From the NCBI GenBank assembly GCA_947175495.1, contig CAMWNB010000008.1:1-64000 (forward strand): a stretch of 64,000 nt of DNA, read 5' to 3'. The position numbers and the translations under genes were made by a program. Shown piece after piece: positions 18,663-28,646 of the stretch. Source of the DNA: an uncultured Porphyromonadaceae bacterium. GTDB taxonomy: Bacteria; Bacteroidota; Bacteroidia; Bacteroidales; Muribaculaceae. The notes under the pieces were generated by a model. The model saw only the letters and a list, made by a program, of their open reading frames with translations. It made no database searches and was not told where the DNA came from. The number at the start of each line of letters is the position of its first letter. Within the stretch, counting starts at the first letter, position 1.

Positions 18663-20263
18663 CGGTTTTCTGAATTTTGGCCTTTGATGAGACTGTTGTA
18701 GCGCGAGGGGTCAGATATGAGGCTGACAGCTTCTACATACACGGGGTTGAGGGGATTGGTGGCGCGCACGTAAGAACCATTGTCGAAGAGGTCGCGGGCC
18801 ATGAGTCCTTTGAGCATGGCGCGGATGTAGGGCGCGCTGCGCTCCCACTGCTCCTCGTTGAAAGGAAGACCTTCGCTGTCGGCTGCGGCGAACAATTCCT
18901 GTTCAAGCTCGGGAGTGACGGTGTAGGCAGCATAGAAGGCATCCTCCGTGGGATAGTCGGCGAGCAACTGCTTACGGTTGCTCTCCACCTGGCCTACGAC
19001 GAAGGTGTTGACTATGCCCTTGGCCACGAGGTCGCGGTAGTAGGGCGTGAAGAACGTGGTGTCGACGGGCACGAACACATCGGGCATGATTCCGCCGCCG
19101 CCATAGACGGTGCGGCCGTTGTGCAGTGTCTTGCACTTGAGCGTTTCGTCGAAGTGTATGCTGTCGGCGCTCCACAACTCGCCGCTGTTGTAGCGGTTGA
19201 GCATGTCGAGCTGATAGTCTTCGCCCTTGCCTTTGGCATATGGCTTCTGAATGCAACGGCCTGCCGGGGTGTAGTAGCGGGCTGTGGTGAGACGTATCAT
19301 GGATCCGTCGGGGAAGGGGAACGGGCGCTGCACGAGGCCCTTGCCGAAGGTGCGGCGTCCTACCACGAGGCCGCGGTCGTTGTCCTGCAGGGCGCCGGCC
19401 AGGATTTCCGATGCCGACGCAGAGTACTGGTTGGCCATGACCACCACGCGGCAGCCGGTGTCGCCGCCTAATGTCTCTACATCGAACGACATGGGCTCGC
19501 TGTGCAGTCCGCGTGTGCTCACCACCGGCGCTCCAGCAGGCAGGAATTGCGATGCAAGCTGCACGGCGGCGCCGAGGTAGCCTCCGCCATTGTCTTCGAC
19601 ATCAAGGATTATGTGGCGCATGCCTTTGGCGCGGAGTTTTTTCATTGCCTTGGCCACTTCGTCGGGGGTGCTTTCGGCAAATCGGCTGATGCGGATGTAG
19701 CCCACGGAGTCGTTGGCCATGTACGCGTCGTCGACGCTATAGATGGGTATGTCCGCGCGTCGCAGCACGAAATCGATGGGTTCAGCCACACCTCCGCGTT
19801 TTACGCTTAGTTTTACTTTGGAGTCCTTGGGGCCGCGCAGCACCTTGATAATATGCGAGTTTTTCATGCCTTTGCCGGCTATGACGGTGTCGTTGGCGCT
19901 GATGATGCGGTCGCCGGGGCGCAGACCCGCTTTTTCGGAGGGTCCGCCTACGGTGGTCTGTATCACATACACCGTGTCGCGCACCATGTTGAACATGATG
20001 CCGATGCCGCTGAATTTACCTTCGAGCGGCTGGTTGAGTTCCTTGGTTTCTTCGGGCGGAGTGTACTGAGAGTGGGGATCGAGGGTGGATAGCATGGCTC
20101 TGATGCCTTCTTCCACGAGGCTGTCTTCGCTGACTTTCTCGACGTAGAAATTGGATATGATGCCTTCGGCGTACTGGAGTTTCTGCCGGGCGTTGAATTC
20201 GCGCGTCTGCGCGCCTGCCATCAGAGTGGCGGCAGCAGCGATGGCTATGACAATCTTTTTCAT
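18659..20263 (-). CDS. S41 family C-terminal processing protease
   Basis: 534 residues, signal peptide ([19 protein letters not shown]), PDZ domain (about 85-165, with LRPGDRIISANDT) and S41 protease core. The catalytic Ser is in NQYSASASEIL and the Lys in RRTFGKGLVQ, as in CtpA/Prc. A C-terminal extension of about 150 residues follows. It acts in the periplasm on unfolded or tagged envelope proteins. Position between coaD and a LysM protein, with 4-base overlaps on both sides, argues for one mRNA and an envelope role. Confidence 0.93.
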   Translation of the reverse strand: MKKIVIAIAAAATLMAGAQTREFNARQKLQYAEGIISNFYVEKVSEDSLVEEGIRAMLSTLDPHSQYTPPEETKELNQPLEGKFSGIGIMFNMVRDTVYVIQTTVGGPSEKAGLRPGDRIISANDTVIAGKGMKNSHIIKVLRGPKDSKVKLSVKRGGVAEPIDFVLRRADIPIYSVDDAYMANDSVGYIRISRFAESTPDEVAKAMKKLRAKGMRHIILDVEDNGGGYLGAAVQLASQFLPAGAPVVSTRGLHSEPMSFDVETLGGDTGCRVVVMANQYSASASEILAGALQDNDRGLVVGRRTFGKGLVQRPFPFPDGSMIRLTTARYYTPAGRCIQKPYAKGKGEDYQLDMLNRYNSGELWSADSIHFDETLKCKTLHNGRTVYGGGGIMPDVFVPVDTTFFTPYYRDLVAKGIVNTFVVGQVESNRKQLLADYPTEDAFYAAYTVTPELEQELFAAADSEGLPFNEEQWERSAPYIRAMLKGLMARDLFDNGSYVRATNPLNPVYVEAVSLISDPSRYNSLIKGQNSENR

Positions 20264-20748
20264 TTGGCGTGTACGGGTTTTGGAAGGAATGCCTCCACAT
20301 CGCGGCCGTAGGATGCGAGCTCACGCACGATCGACGAGGACACGGCGGCGAGTTCGGGAAGGCTGTATAACAATACGGTTTCTATGCCCGACAGCTGGCG
20401 GTTGACGTCGGCAAGGTCGCGTTCGTAGTCGAAGTCGCGCGTGGAACGCACGCCGCGCAGCAATGCTGTGGCACCACAGTTGCGCGCGGCGTCGACGGTG
20501 AGGCAGTCGTAGGTGATTACATCTACGCGGCTGTCGCCTTCGAACACGGCGGCTATGGCGCGTGCGGCGTCTTCGGCGTGGAGCCGGTCGTCGGGTTTTG
20601 CAGAATTGATGCCCACTCCCACCACTATGCGGTCGAAGATGTCGAGACCGCGGGTGACGATGGATGCATGGCCCGTGGTGAAGGGGCGGAACGAGCCGGC
20701 GAAGAACGCCGTGCGGGGGGTATGTTCAGATGGCGATGTCTTGGTCAT
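20260..20748 (-). CDS. coaD: phosphopantetheine adenylyltransferase
   Basis: 162 residues, normal length. Nucleotidyltransferase motif as [14 protein letters not shown] (T/HxGH present; the usual Asp of GSFDP is Arg), [14 protein letters not shown] for phosphopantetheine binding and VSSSIVREL at the C-terminal end. Makes dephospho-CoA. It overlaps parE by 23 bases and the protease gene by 4. Confidence 0.94.
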   Translation of the reverse strand: MTKTSPSEHTPRTAFFAGSFRPFTTGHASIVTRGLDIFDRIVVGVGINSAKPDDRLHAEDAARAIAAVFEGDSRVDVITYDCLTVDAARNCGATALLRGVRSTRDFDYERDLADVNRQLSGIETVLLYSLPELAAVSSSIVRELASYGRDVEAFLPKPVHAK

Positions 20749-22654
20749 CTTCCACTACGAGGTTGTCGATGATGAATGTCTGGCGTTCCATGGTGTTTTT
20801 GCCCATGTAGAACTCCAGCAGTTCGGCCACGGCGTCCTCCTTGCGCAGCGTCACGCGGTCCACGCGCATGTCCGGGCCTATGAAGTTGCGGAATTCCTCG
20901 GGCGAAATTTCGCCGAGACCTTTGAATCGGGTGATTTCGGCGTTCGCGCCGAAGCGGTTTATGGCGGCGATGCGTTCGTCGTCGGTGTAGCAGTACACGG
21001 TGTCGTCGTTCTGCGCCTTTGCCTTGCTGCTGCGCTTTGATGTCTTTTTGTTGCGCACGCGGAAGAGCGGTGTCTGCAGCACATACACATGTCCCTTCTT
21101 GATGAGGTCGGGAAAGAACTGCAAGAAGAATGTGATCATGAGCAGACGGATGTGCATGCCGTCGACATCGGCATCAGTGGCGATGATGACGTTGTTGTAG
21201 CGCAGTCCGTCGATACCTTCCTCTATGTTGAGGGCGGCTTGCAGGAGGTTGAACTCGTCGTTCTCGTAGAGCACCTTCTGTGTCACGCCGTATGTGTTAA
21301 GCGGCTTGCCGCGCAGCGAGAACACTGCCTGCGTGGCCACGTTGCGTATCTTGGTGATGGAGCCGGCGGCCGAGTCGCCCTCGGTGATGAAGATTGAAGA
21401 TGCGAGTTTCAGCTCGTCGTCGCCTTTTGTGTCGTTGAGATGCACGCGGCAGTCGAGCAGCTTCTTGTTGTGGAGATTCACCTGCTTGGCTTTCTCGCGG
21501 GCTTTTTTGGTAATGCCCGCCATGGCCTTGCGGTCGCGTTCGCTTTCCTGCACTTTCTTGAGGATGACGTCGGCCACCTCGAGGTTGCGGTGCAGATAGT
21601 TGTCAAGTTCCTTCTTGATGAAGTCACCCACGAATTTGGCCACGGTGGGCCCGTCGGGCCCCATGTCTCGGGAGCCCAGCTTGGTCTTGGTCTGCGACTC
21701 AAACACGGGTTCTTCGACCTTGACGGCCACGGCGGCGATGATGCCGTTGCGGATGTCGGAGTACTCGAAATTGCGACCGAAGAAGTCCTTAAGCGTGCGC
21801 GACACGGCTTCTTTGAAGGCGCTGAGATGGGTGCCGCCCTGCGTGGTGTGCTGGCCGTTGACGAAGGAGTAATACTCCTCGCCATACTGGTTGGCGTGCG
21901 TCAGGGCCACCTCTATATCGGCCCCCTTGAGGTGTATGATGGGGTAGAGCGGTTCTTTGGTCATGTTCTCGCGCAGCAGGTCGAGCAGTCCGTTGCGCGA
22001 GTGGAACTTACGGCCGTTGTACACGATGGTCAGGCCGGTGTTGAGGAAGGTGTAGTTTTTGAGCAGAGGTTCTATAAACTCGTCACGGAAGACGTAGTCG
22101 CGGAAGATGCCGGCGTCGGGAGTGAAACGCACCATCGTGCCGTTAGGCTCATCGGTGGGCGTCAGCGGCGATTCCTCATGCAATTCACCTTTGCTGAACT
22201 CGGCGCGTTTCTGCTCGCCGTCGCGGGTGCTCACTATCTCGAAATAGGTGCTGAGGGCGTTGACGGCCTTGATGCCCACGCCGTTCAGTCCTACGCTTTT
22301 CTTGAATGCCTTGGAGTCGTATTTGCCGCCAGTGTTCATCTTGGACGCTACGTCCACGACTTTCCCCAAGGGTACGCCGCGTCCGAAGTCGCGTACACTC
22401 ACTATGCCATCGGCAATGGTGACGTCGATTTGGCGTCCAAAGCCCATCATGTATTCGTCGATAGCATTGTCAAGTACCTCTTTGAGAAGCACATAGATGC
22501 CGTCGTCGCTGTTGGTGCCATCGCCGAGCTTGCCTATGTACATGCCGGGACGACGGCGGATATGCTCTTTCCAGTCAAGAGTGCGGATGTCGTCCTCGCT
22601 GTAGTTGGCGGCGCCATCCGTCGGAGTGATGTCTAATTCAAGTTCTTCGCTCAT
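20726..22654 (-). CDS. parE: DNA topoisomerase IV subunit B
   Basis: 642 residues, the ParE-type length. GHKL ATPase motifs: [10 protein letters not shown] (Asn/Glu), DFGRGVPLG and [13 protein letters not shown]. Transducer Lys in QTKTKLG. TOPRIM motifs: [10 protein letters not shown] and [13 protein letters not shown]-terminal QFINFKGLGE-like [14 protein letters not shown]. It decatenates chromosomes with ParC, which is not in this window. First gene of a five-gene envelope/CoA operon. Confidence 0.94.
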   Translation of the reverse strand: MSEELELDITPTDGAANYSEDDIRTLDWKEHIRRRPGMYIGKLGDGTNSDDGIYVLLKEVLDNAIDEYMMGFGRQIDVTIADGIVSVRDFGRGVPLGKVVDVASKMNTGGKYDSKAFKKSVGLNGVGIKAVNALSTYFEIVSTRDGEQKRAEFSKGELHEESPLTPTDEPNGTMVRFTPDAGIFRDYVFRDEFIEPLLKNYTFLNTGLTIVYNGRKFHSRNGLLDLLRENMTKEPLYPIIHLKGADIEVALTHANQYGEEYYSFVNGQHTTQGGTHLSAFKEAVSRTLKDFFGRNFEYSDIRNGIIAAVAVKVEEPVFESQTKTKLGSRDMGPDGPTVAKFVGDFIKKELDNYLHRNLEVADVILKKVQESERDRKAMAGITKKAREKAKQVNLHNKKLLDCRVHLNDTKGDDELKLASSIFITEGDSAAGSITKIRNVATQAVFSLRGKPLNTYGVTQKVLYENDEFNLLQAALNIEEGIDGLRYNNVIIATDADVDGMHIRLLMITFFLQFFPDLIKKGHVYVLQTPLFRVRNKKTSKRSSKAKAQNDDTVYCYTDDERIAAINRFGANAEITRFKGLGEISPEEFRNFIGPDMRVDRVTLRKEDAVAELLEFYMGKNTMERQTFIIDNLVVEDDQDIAI

Positions 22655-22659
22655 AGCTG

Positions 22660-22667
22660 CAAAGATA
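22660..22667 (-). promoter_or_regulatory. -7 box of the parE operon
   Basis: TATCTTTG on the minus strand followed by CAGCT and the ATG at 22654: only five bases. No -33 box seen. Confidence 0.6.
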
Positions 22668-22697
22668 GCGAAAAAATCCGAGATACGGCGCGGTGTT

Positions 22698-23615
22698 TTA
22701 ATAATTTAATATCTCGACTCCGGCCACTTCTGTGCTGCATTCGCCGAGCGGACCGTTGACTTGCAGGACTCCGGTAGTAATGCGCAGAAAATGAATACGA
22801 TCCAGACGCACGAAGCGGCCGTCGGCATCAATGGCGAAGGAGATGTCAAGTGCGCTTTTCTCGCTGCTGTCGGGATATGCGTCGGCGTAGCCCTGATAGC
22901 AGTAGAGGTCGTAGCGCGCGGTGGCGGGGTTGTATATGCCGTTGTCGGGAAGACGGCGTGCTGTGGTGCTGAGTTCTTTGTAATCAGTCATCCACTGCGG
23001 CCAGTAGGGCTGGCTGTGAAAGGACTTCAGATAGGGTAGCCAGCCTGTGGAGCCGTCGGCGGTCGACCACTTGATATATTCAGCGTTCGTCTCATCCGGA
23101 GCGTCGTTGTAATAGTATGTTATTGTGCATGGTGACGATTCGGAGAAGTTTATGCCCTTGAGTTCGTACCAGGTGTCGTCGGGCAATCCGTTGCCGTTCT
23201 CGTCGCACATCACTTCTACGATGCCCGGCTCCGACGATCCGTATTCGCGGCCGTTTTCACCCACGCCTGTGAGCAGGGCGTTGCCTCGTATGCGGAAGTC
23301 GTAGGCTGCGCGGTTTTCAATAGGTTGCGAGAGTTTGAGCGTTACCGAGCCGCCGAATGCGCCGAGGGTTATGTCCTTGCCGGCGTTAAGGGCTTCCTGC
23401 GCCTTGCGTCGCATGGCGTCAGCATCGTCGCCTGGTGTCCATGTAGGCAGTTGGTTGACAAACTGGCCGGGGGCCGGAGAGTAGTCAAGCACCTCGACGT
23501 CGATGAGCTCGGCCGTGGGGCCGGTGGGGTCCGTGGGGGGTATGTCTATGAGTTCCACGCTGTTGCATGCGGAAAGAGAGGCGAGCGCGATGGCCGTTAT
23601 AAGAATGTGTTTCAT
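22698..23615 (-). CDS. surface lipoprotein of the type annotated 'PKD/cell surface protein'
   Basis: 305 residues, lipobox LASLSAC with Cys17 as the lipidated residue. Recognisable blocks are [61 protein letters not shown] and the ending [10 protein letters not shown]. These recur in Bacteroides surface proteins often found near vitamin B12 (BtuB) loci; no BtuB is here. Two starts are possible (23615 or 23624). 23615 gives the tightest lipoprotein signal. It is last in the Wzi/nonulosonate operon, five bases after the NeuB-type gene. Function unknown. Confidence 0.75.
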   Translation of the reverse strand: MKHILITAIALASLSACNSVELIDIPPTDPTGPTAELIDVEVLDYSPAPGQFVNQLPTWTPGDDADAMRRKAQEALNAGKDITLGAFGGSVTLKLSQPIENRAAYDFRIRGNALLTGVGENGREYGSSEPGIVEVMCDENGNGLPDDTWYELKGINFSESSPCTITYYYNDAPDETNAEYIKWSTADGSTGWLPYLKSFHSQPYWPQWMTDYKELSTTARRLPDNGIYNPATARYDLYCYQGYADAYPDSSEKSALDISFAIDADGRFVRLDRIHFLRITTGVLQVNGPLGECSTEVAGVEILNY

Positions 23616-23620
23616 AGATA

Positions 23621-24631
23621 TCATAGATGGATGAGGGTGTCGTAGTCGAAATCGTCGGCGGCACGGGTGCCGACAACGGTGTCCCATAACATGGGCGATA
23701 GACCATTGCCCGGGCGCTTCACCGTGATATTGTCCTCCGTGAGGAGTTCGCCCTTGGCGATGTGGCGTGCGGCCACGATGCTCTTTCGTGCCACCTCGAT
23801 ATTGGGGCGCTCGGCGTCGGCCACAACCTTGCTGCCGTCGCCGAGGGCGTTCTCAACATTGCGGATGGCTTGGACCATGGCCCGGAGTTCGTGCGGCTCG
23901 AGAGACGCGCGGTGGTCGGGTCCCGGCAGGTTGCGGTCGAGAGTGAAGTGCTTCTCAATGATGCGGGCGCCAATGGCCACGGCTGCGACGGGGATCTCGA
24001 TGCCCTTGGTGTGGTCGCTGTAGCCCACGCCGGCGCATCCCAGCGCCTCAAGAGCGAGCATGGCACGCAGGTTGACTGCCTCCATGGGGGTGGGGTACTG
24101 CGTGGTGCAGTGGAGCAGCCAGATGCGGGAACGTGGCGTGCCGGCTTTTTCAAGCACATCAACAGCCGCCTTCACTTCTTCGAGTGTGGACATGCCTGTG
24201 GACAGGATGATGCGCTCGCCGCGGGCGCCTATCTTGCGCAGATAGGGCAGATTGGTGATTTCGCCTGAAGGGATTTTCCAATAGTCCATACCCAATGAGG
24301 CGAGTGCGTCGATGCTCACAAGGTCGAAAGGCGTGCTCATGAAGCCAATTCCCTCCTCGCGGCACAGATCGCAGAGCGGGGCATAGTCCGAGAGTGGCAG
24401 ATGGATGGCCCTGCACATGTCGAGCTGGCTCTGGCCCCCACCGGTGGTTTCTTTCTGATACTCAGCCTTGGGAGCTATGCTTGAGATTACGAGTTCGGGC
24501 ACGGCCGTCTGGAATTTCACATAGTCGGCACCGGCTTTGCGTGCCTCAGCCACCATGCGGCGTGCCAGGGCTATGTCGCCGTTGTGGTTTACGCCGGCTT
24601 CTGCGATGATTATTACCTTGTTGTTTGTCAT
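23621..24631 (-). CDS. NeuB/LegI-type nonulosonate synthase
   Basis: 336 residues. It would condense a 6-carbon N-acyl sugar with phosphoenolpyruvate to a nine-carbon sialic-acid-like sugar. Motifs: IIAEAGVNHNGD at the N terminus, KIPSGEITNLPYL, GYSDHTKGI, IEKHFTLDRNLPGPDHRASL, then a C-terminal SAF (antifreeze-like) domain (about 275-335). The spelling of the SGEITNLPYL and HTKGI blocks looks closer to Campylobacter legionaminate synthase (NeuB2/LegI) than to neuraminate synthase, judged from memory. Start at 24631 is right before the conserved strand. Confidence 0.9.
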   Translation of the reverse strand: MTNNKVIIIAEAGVNHNGDIALARRMVAEARKAGADYVKFQTAVPELVISSIAPKAEYQKETTGGGQSQLDMCRAIHLPLSDYAPLCDLCREEGIGFMSTPFDLVSIDALASLGMDYWKIPSGEITNLPYLRKIGARGERIILSTGMSTLEEVKAAVDVLEKAGTPRSRIWLLHCTTQYPTPMEAVNLRAMLALEALGCAGVGYSDHTKGIEIPVAAVAIGARIIEKHFTLDRNLPGPDHRASLEPHELRAMVQAIRNVENALGDGSKVVADAERPNIEVARKSIVAARHIAKGELLTEDNITVKRPGNGLSPMLWDTVVGTRAADDFDYDTLIHL

Positions 24632-24635
24632 TGGG

Positions 24636-25586
24636 TCAGTTGTAAAATACCACTTCCTGCATGTAGCGTGCAATTTCTGTGCCGGGGCGATAGGCAGCGG
24701 CGGCGTGGGCGATGCCTCGCGCCTCGTCGATAATCATGCCCGGTATATCGGCTCCCGCATGGACGGCGCACACTGCGCCTCCGCCGAGGCGCGGGTTTAT
24801 CTCCATGATATATAGAGCGCCGGCGTCGAGGTCGCGGATGAGCTGCACGGTGACGGCGCCTCGCAGGCCGAGACACTGCAGGGTGTGTCGCACGAGTTCC
24901 ACTGCAGCGGGGTCGTCGATGGTGATGCTGCGCACCACCTCGCCGCCGGCCACCTCCAGGCGTCTGCGCGGAACAATGGCCAGCGCCTCGCCCGACAGCG
25001 CGGACACATAGCAGTCGACACTTATCTCCTCGCGGTGGTCGAATCGCTGCTGTATGAGGTATTTGTCTCTCTCTTCAGCCAATGGCAGCTCGGCATCGCT
25101 GTTGATAAGCAATATGCCCTGCGACGCCGATCCGTGGCGTGGTTTGGCAATAAGAGGTGTGCCGACAGGGCCTCCCTTGTATGTGGCAGGCGCAGGCAGT
25201 CCGCAGCCCTCGAAGATCTCTGCGGCGCGCACCTTGTCGAACATGGCTTCGGCAGTTTCGGCCGATGAAGTGGGAGCAAACACATGAGGCGCAAGTTCGC
25301 GCAGACGTGCCGCTACGGCCACCGCACCATCTACGAATGGAATGACAATGTGGATGGAATGGTCGTCGCAGAGACGCAGCAGGTGGTTGTATATGTCGGG
25401 ATCGGACCAACGGAGACCGTCAAGCACGGTGCCTATGCAGGAGATAGGCACGTTCGGCACAACTTCGCTGCTGAAGATATTGCATTCAAGGCCACGCTCG
25501 GCGGCAGCTTTCTTGAACAGGCGCGCCATGGCCACGCGCTTGGCACCGCCCAGAAAAAGGATGTTGACGGAACGGTCGGCGCTCAT
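24636..25586 (-). CDS. ATP-grasp protein of a nonulosonate/glycan locus
   Basis: 316 residues: a Rossmann-like N-terminal part (ILFLGGAKRVAMARLF), an ATP-grasp core with the Lys loop KPRHGSASQGI, and a metal-binding MEINPRLGGG. The arrangement is like carbamoyl-phosphate-synthase-type ATP-grasp ligases found in polysaccharide clusters. It may ligate an acyl, amino acid or carbamoyl group to an amino sugar (inference). Overlaps the LegB-like gene by 4 bases and is 4 bases before the synthase gene. Confidence 0.83.
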   Translation of the reverse strand: MSADRSVNILFLGGAKRVAMARLFKKAAAERGLECNIFSSEVVPNVPISCIGTVLDGLRWSDPDIYNHLLRLCDDHSIHIVIPFVDGAVAVAARLRELAPHVFAPTSSAETAEAMFDKVRAAEIFEGCGLPAPATYKGGPVGTPLIAKPRHGSASQGILLINSDAELPLAEERDKYLIQQRFDHREEISVDCYVSALSGEALAIVPRRRLEVAGGEVVRSITIDDPAAVELVRHTLQCLGLRGAVTVQLIRDLDAGALYIMEINPRLGGGAVCAVHAGADIPGMIIDEARGIAHAAAAYRPGTEIARYMQEVVFYN

Positions 25587-26572
25587 CGGTTGTAGATGTC
25601 GGTTTTGTATTTGGCCAGATTCTCCGGTTTCACGAACCAGTCGATAGTCTCGCGCAGACCTTGCTCGAGCGAGTACTGCGGACGCCAGTCGGTGAGCGAT
25701 GTGATGAGACTGTTGTCGCCGCAGAGACGGCGCACCTCACTCTTGCCGGGGCGCAGTCGCGCAGGGTCAACAATCCATTCCACATCGGCACCCATGATGC
25801 GGGCGATGGTGCGGAGGGTTTCCTCCATGGTCACTTCCGTGCCTGTGGCTATGTTGATGTCGCGTCCTTCTATGCCCTCGGCTCCTGCCAGGGCGATGAA
25901 GCCGCGGCAGGTATCGGCCACAAAATTGAAATCGCGCGTGGGTGTGAGATCGCCGACTTTAATCTTGCGTTCTCCTTTGGCTATCTGGCCTATTATTGTG
26001 GGGATGATGGCGCGGGCGCTCTGGCGCGGGCCATATGTGTTGAACGGGCGGGCAATCACCACCGGCAGCTCGAAAGCGTTGTAGAACGATGCCGCGATGG
26101 CATCGGCGCCGATTTTTGTGGCAGAGTAGGGGCTCTGCGGCTGGCGCGGGTGTGTCTCGCGGATGGGCACTTGGACGGCTGTGCCGTAAACCTCGCTTGT
26201 GGAAGTGACGATGATACGGTCGACCCCGGCGTCGCGCGCCGCCTGACACATGTTGAGTGTGCCGCGTATGTTGGTGTCGACGTAACTGTCGGGCGCCACA
26301 TAGCTGTAGGGGATGGCAATGAGAGCCGCCAGATGGAACACCGTGCCACAGCCGCCGGTGAGCTCCCGGCAGAAACTGCTGTCGCGTACGTCGCCGCTTA
26401 CGATTTCCAGATTGGGGTGCTTCACGTCGTCGAGCCATCCCCAGTAGTTGAACGAATTGTATTGTGCGAGGGCGCGTACCCGGTAGCCGCGCGCCAGCAG
26501 GGCTTCGGTGAGGTGCGAGCCTATGAATCCGTCGGCGCCTGTGACGAGCACCGGTTTGTTAGAGTCAATCAT
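25583..26572 (-). CDS. LegB-like NAD-dependent nucleotide-sugar 4,6-dehydratase
   Basis: 329 residues, extended SDR. NAD-binding TGADGFIGSHL; catalytic TSTSEVYG and YSATK; ARPFNTYGPRQS. The ALAQYNSFNYWGWLDD segment after the first Rossmann repeat is characteristic of LegB, the first enzyme of the legionaminate pathway (GDP- or UDP-GlcNAc 4,6-dehydratase). With the adjacent LegI-like synthase it forms half a pathway; the aminotransferase, hydrolysing epimerase and CMP-transferase are not in the window. Confidence 0.87.
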   Translation of the reverse strand: MIDSNKPVLVTGADGFIGSHLTEALLARGYRVRALAQYNSFNYWGWLDDVKHPNLEIVSGDVRDSSFCRELTGGCGTVFHLAALIAIPYSYVAPDSYVDTNIRGTLNMCQAARDAGVDRIIVTSTSEVYGTAVQVPIRETHPRQPQSPYSATKIGADAIAASFYNAFELPVVIARPFNTYGPRQSARAIIPTIIGQIAKGERKIKVGDLTPTRDFNFVADTCRGFIALAGAEGIEGRDINIATGTEVTMEETLRTIARIMGADVEWIVDPARLRPGKSEVRRLCGDNSLITSLTDWRPQYSLEQGLRETIDWFVKPENLAKYKTDIYNR

Positions 26573-26574
26573 CG

Positions 26575-27030
26575 TCAGTGGGTCTTTCTGAAGTTATAGA
26601 CAACGGTGCAGCCATCGGCATCAATATAGCGCAGGCGCATGTGGCCGTTGTCGATCGATAATATGTTGAGTCGGTTAATAGCGTTGGTTTCGAGCAGCAA
26701 CCATTCCGGGGCTGCGTATGTGCCGGTTCCTGCCGGGTTGTTGTCGTCGCTGTTGGTGTAGTCAAGCGCGAGCACGTCGCCCTCGCGAGTCCATGTGCCG
26801 GCGCAATAGCGCAGCATCGAGTGGCGCGGGTCGATGAGTTTGGTCAGTACGATATGGCCTTGAAACTGCATGAAGGTGTTGTTGTGGCCGAGGTCGGCGG
26901 GAGTGTCATCTATCGTCATCTCGTCGAGCACCCATGTGCCGAACAGCGGTCCGATGTCGCCGTTGTTGTGGGTGCAGGCTCCGAAAAGTAGGGCCGCCAC
27001 ACATATAATATATGAGGAAAGACGTTTCAT
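26575..27030 (-). CDS. small lipocalin-like lipoprotein
   Basis: 151 residues. Lipoprotein signal with lipobox LLFGAC. The remaining 130 residues start with GTWVLDEMTIDD and continue with short beta-strand-like segments, consistent with the lipocalin-like domain frequent in Bacteroidales lipoproteins. No catalytic motif. Overlaps wzi by 4 bases and lies two bases before the LegB-like gene, so it is translated with the sugar genes. Confidence 0.7.
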   Translation of the reverse strand: MKRLSSYIICVAALLFGACTHNNGDIGPLFGTWVLDEMTIDDTPADLGHNNTFMQFQGHIVLTKLIDPRHSMLRYCAGTWTREGDVLALDYTNSDDNNPAGTGTYAAPEWLLLETNAINRLNILSIDNGHMRLRYIDADGCTVVYNFRKTH

Positions 27031-28565
27031 TTCTTTTTCTTGGATAGGTCAAGACTGCCGGCGTAGCGCACGCTGAGATATACGCCGAATTTGTTGCCGC
27101 GCAGCGTGCCGGTGTCGAAAGCCGCCTGTGCCTTGAGCGACAGGCCGTCAAGCAGGCGGTCGGCGCGCCATGTGGCCTCCGCCATTGCCGAGTTGTTGAT
27201 GAGGCAGCGGGGGGCTGGAAGACGCCCCATGCCCCATGCCTGCTGGTAGCTGTACATAAGCCGCCAGTCCACATCGGCGCTGACAGCACCGGCCACGGCG
27301 GCGTGGACGCCGCGAGCCATATTGTGGGCAAAGCAGGGCGTTCCGTCGAGGTTGTAGACCGGCGCCACGAGGAATGGCGTGGCGATGGCCATGCCGTAAT
27401 TGGCGTAGGCGCCGTACATGTCGTTGTTGAAGTAATTGTCGCCGCCAGAGGTGCCGGGTGTGATGGTGGTGCCGGGATAGTCGCCCGGCTCCCAGGGGAT
27501 TGGGCCGCTCTCGTTGGTGAAGTCAAGCCATTCCACGGCGGCGTCGGTGATAATGCCACGCTTGGGCGTGTGCCAGGCTATGCCCCAGAGGCCGTCCCAT
27601 CCGTTGAGTTTGCCGATACCTGAGCCGTCCTCCCAAGGGTTCTGCATGTAGGCCGTGATTTCGGCGCCGGAGTGCAGACGGTAGCGCAGTTTTATGTCGA
27701 TGGTGCCCAGCGAAGCTCCTTTGTAATAGGCGTCGCCGTTGCCTTCCATAGGCAGGAACATGTCGAAGAAGTCGCGCAGGGACGCGCCGTGTTTCTGCTC
27801 GCGGATGAGACAGCCGCGGTCGTACCAGCGGGTCTTGCCGCCGAAAAGTCCGCCCACCTGCATGCCGGCGGTGACGCTGAACGGCTGAGAGGGTTTGGTG
27901 CGGAAGTGGCATCGTTTGTAGGTGTAGAACAGCCCGGTGGCTACAAGGTCGTTGTATTCATTGGGCTGTGCGCGGCGGAAATCGTTGTCGGTGAATTTGT
28001 TGTAGCTTATGGAGCCGTCAATCTGCACCCAACCTCCGGTGAAGGGGATGTTCACGAAGCCAAGGAACCCGGCTTCCACGCCGGGCAGGCCGCGCGAGTT
28101 GTTGCTGCGCGTGAGGTCGCCGGAACTGACGACGTGGTTTACAAAATAGGATTCGGGATTTTTCTGGCCAACGGTAAGATATACCTGGCGGTACTTTACA
28201 GATGCATAGGCTTGCTGGAGAGTGAACTCCGACGGGCGATAGCGTGTGGTGCCCCATGCGGCATCGGCGGGGTGGTAGCGTTCGTAGTCGGAAGCGGTGA
28301 GCGCGTCGGCAGCAAGCTCGATGCCTGCTTCCCAAGAGAATCGGCTCGAATGGTCGAAGCGCTTGAAAGCCGCCACATCGAGCGCGACACCATTGCGCCC
28401 GTTCATAAGGCCGTTTTTCCAAGAGCCTATCATGTAGGGCGCAAAATCGCCGGAGGCGGCTGCTCCGTGCAGCGAGGCTTCGTAGTCCACGGTGATGCCG
28501 TTTCCTGCAGCGGAGGCGGCAGCAGCAGTCATGGCTGCAGCGATGATGGCGATGAGCTTGTTCAT
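27027..28565 (-). CDS. Wzi-type capsule assembly outer-membrane protein
   Basis: 512 residues, signal peptide (cleavage near ASAAG). Many amphipathic strands, with the pattern of the PF14052 Caps_assemb_Wzi family: YLTVGQKNPESYFVN, the GLPGVEAGFLGFVNIP segment, RGIITDAAVEWLDFT and a poly-Lys terminus (KKKK). Wzi anchors or organises surface capsule. It is the promoter-proximal gene of an operon with LegB- and LegI-like enzymes, which links the sugar to the cell surface. Confidence 0.83.
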   Translation of the reverse strand: MNKLIAIIAAAMTAAAASAAGNGITVDYEASLHGAAASGDFAPYMIGSWKNGLMNGRNGVALDVAAFKRFDHSSRFSWEAGIELAADALTASDYERYHPADAAWGTTRYRPSEFTLQQAYASVKYRQVYLTVGQKNPESYFVNHVVSSGDLTRSNNSRGLPGVEAGFLGFVNIPFTGGWVQIDGSISYNKFTDNDFRRAQPNEYNDLVATGLFYTYKRCHFRTKPSQPFSVTAGMQVGGLFGGKTRWYDRGCLIREQKHGASLRDFFDMFLPMEGNGDAYYKGASLGTIDIKLRYRLHSGAEITAYMQNPWEDGSGIGKLNGWDGLWGIAWHTPKRGIITDAAVEWLDFTNESGPIPWEPGDYPGTTITPGTSGGDNYFNNDMYGAYANYGMAIATPFLVAPVYNLDGTPCFAHNMARGVHAAVAGAVSADVDWRLMYSYQQAWGMGRLPAPRCLINNSAMAEATWRADRLLDGLSLKAQAAFDTGTLRGNKFGVYLSVRYAGSLDLSKKKK

Positions 28566-28570
28566 AAGCG

Positions 28571-28578
28571 CAAAGTTA
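28571..28578 (-). promoter_or_regulatory. -7 box of the Wzi/nonulosonate operon
   Basis: TAACTTTG on the minus strand, then CGCTT and the ATG at 28565; five-base gap. No -33 box recognised. Confidence 0.55.
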
Positions 28579-28646
28579 CAAATTTTTCGCTATATATGTA
28601 TTAAGTAGAGGCAGTTTGTGTGCATACGGCGGAAACAAAAAGACAT

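Noticed and set aside
27027-28565. Carbohydrate porin as an alternative to Wzi
   Set aside because: The strand pattern and operon context fit the PF14052 Wzi family better, although a profile search would be needed to settle it.
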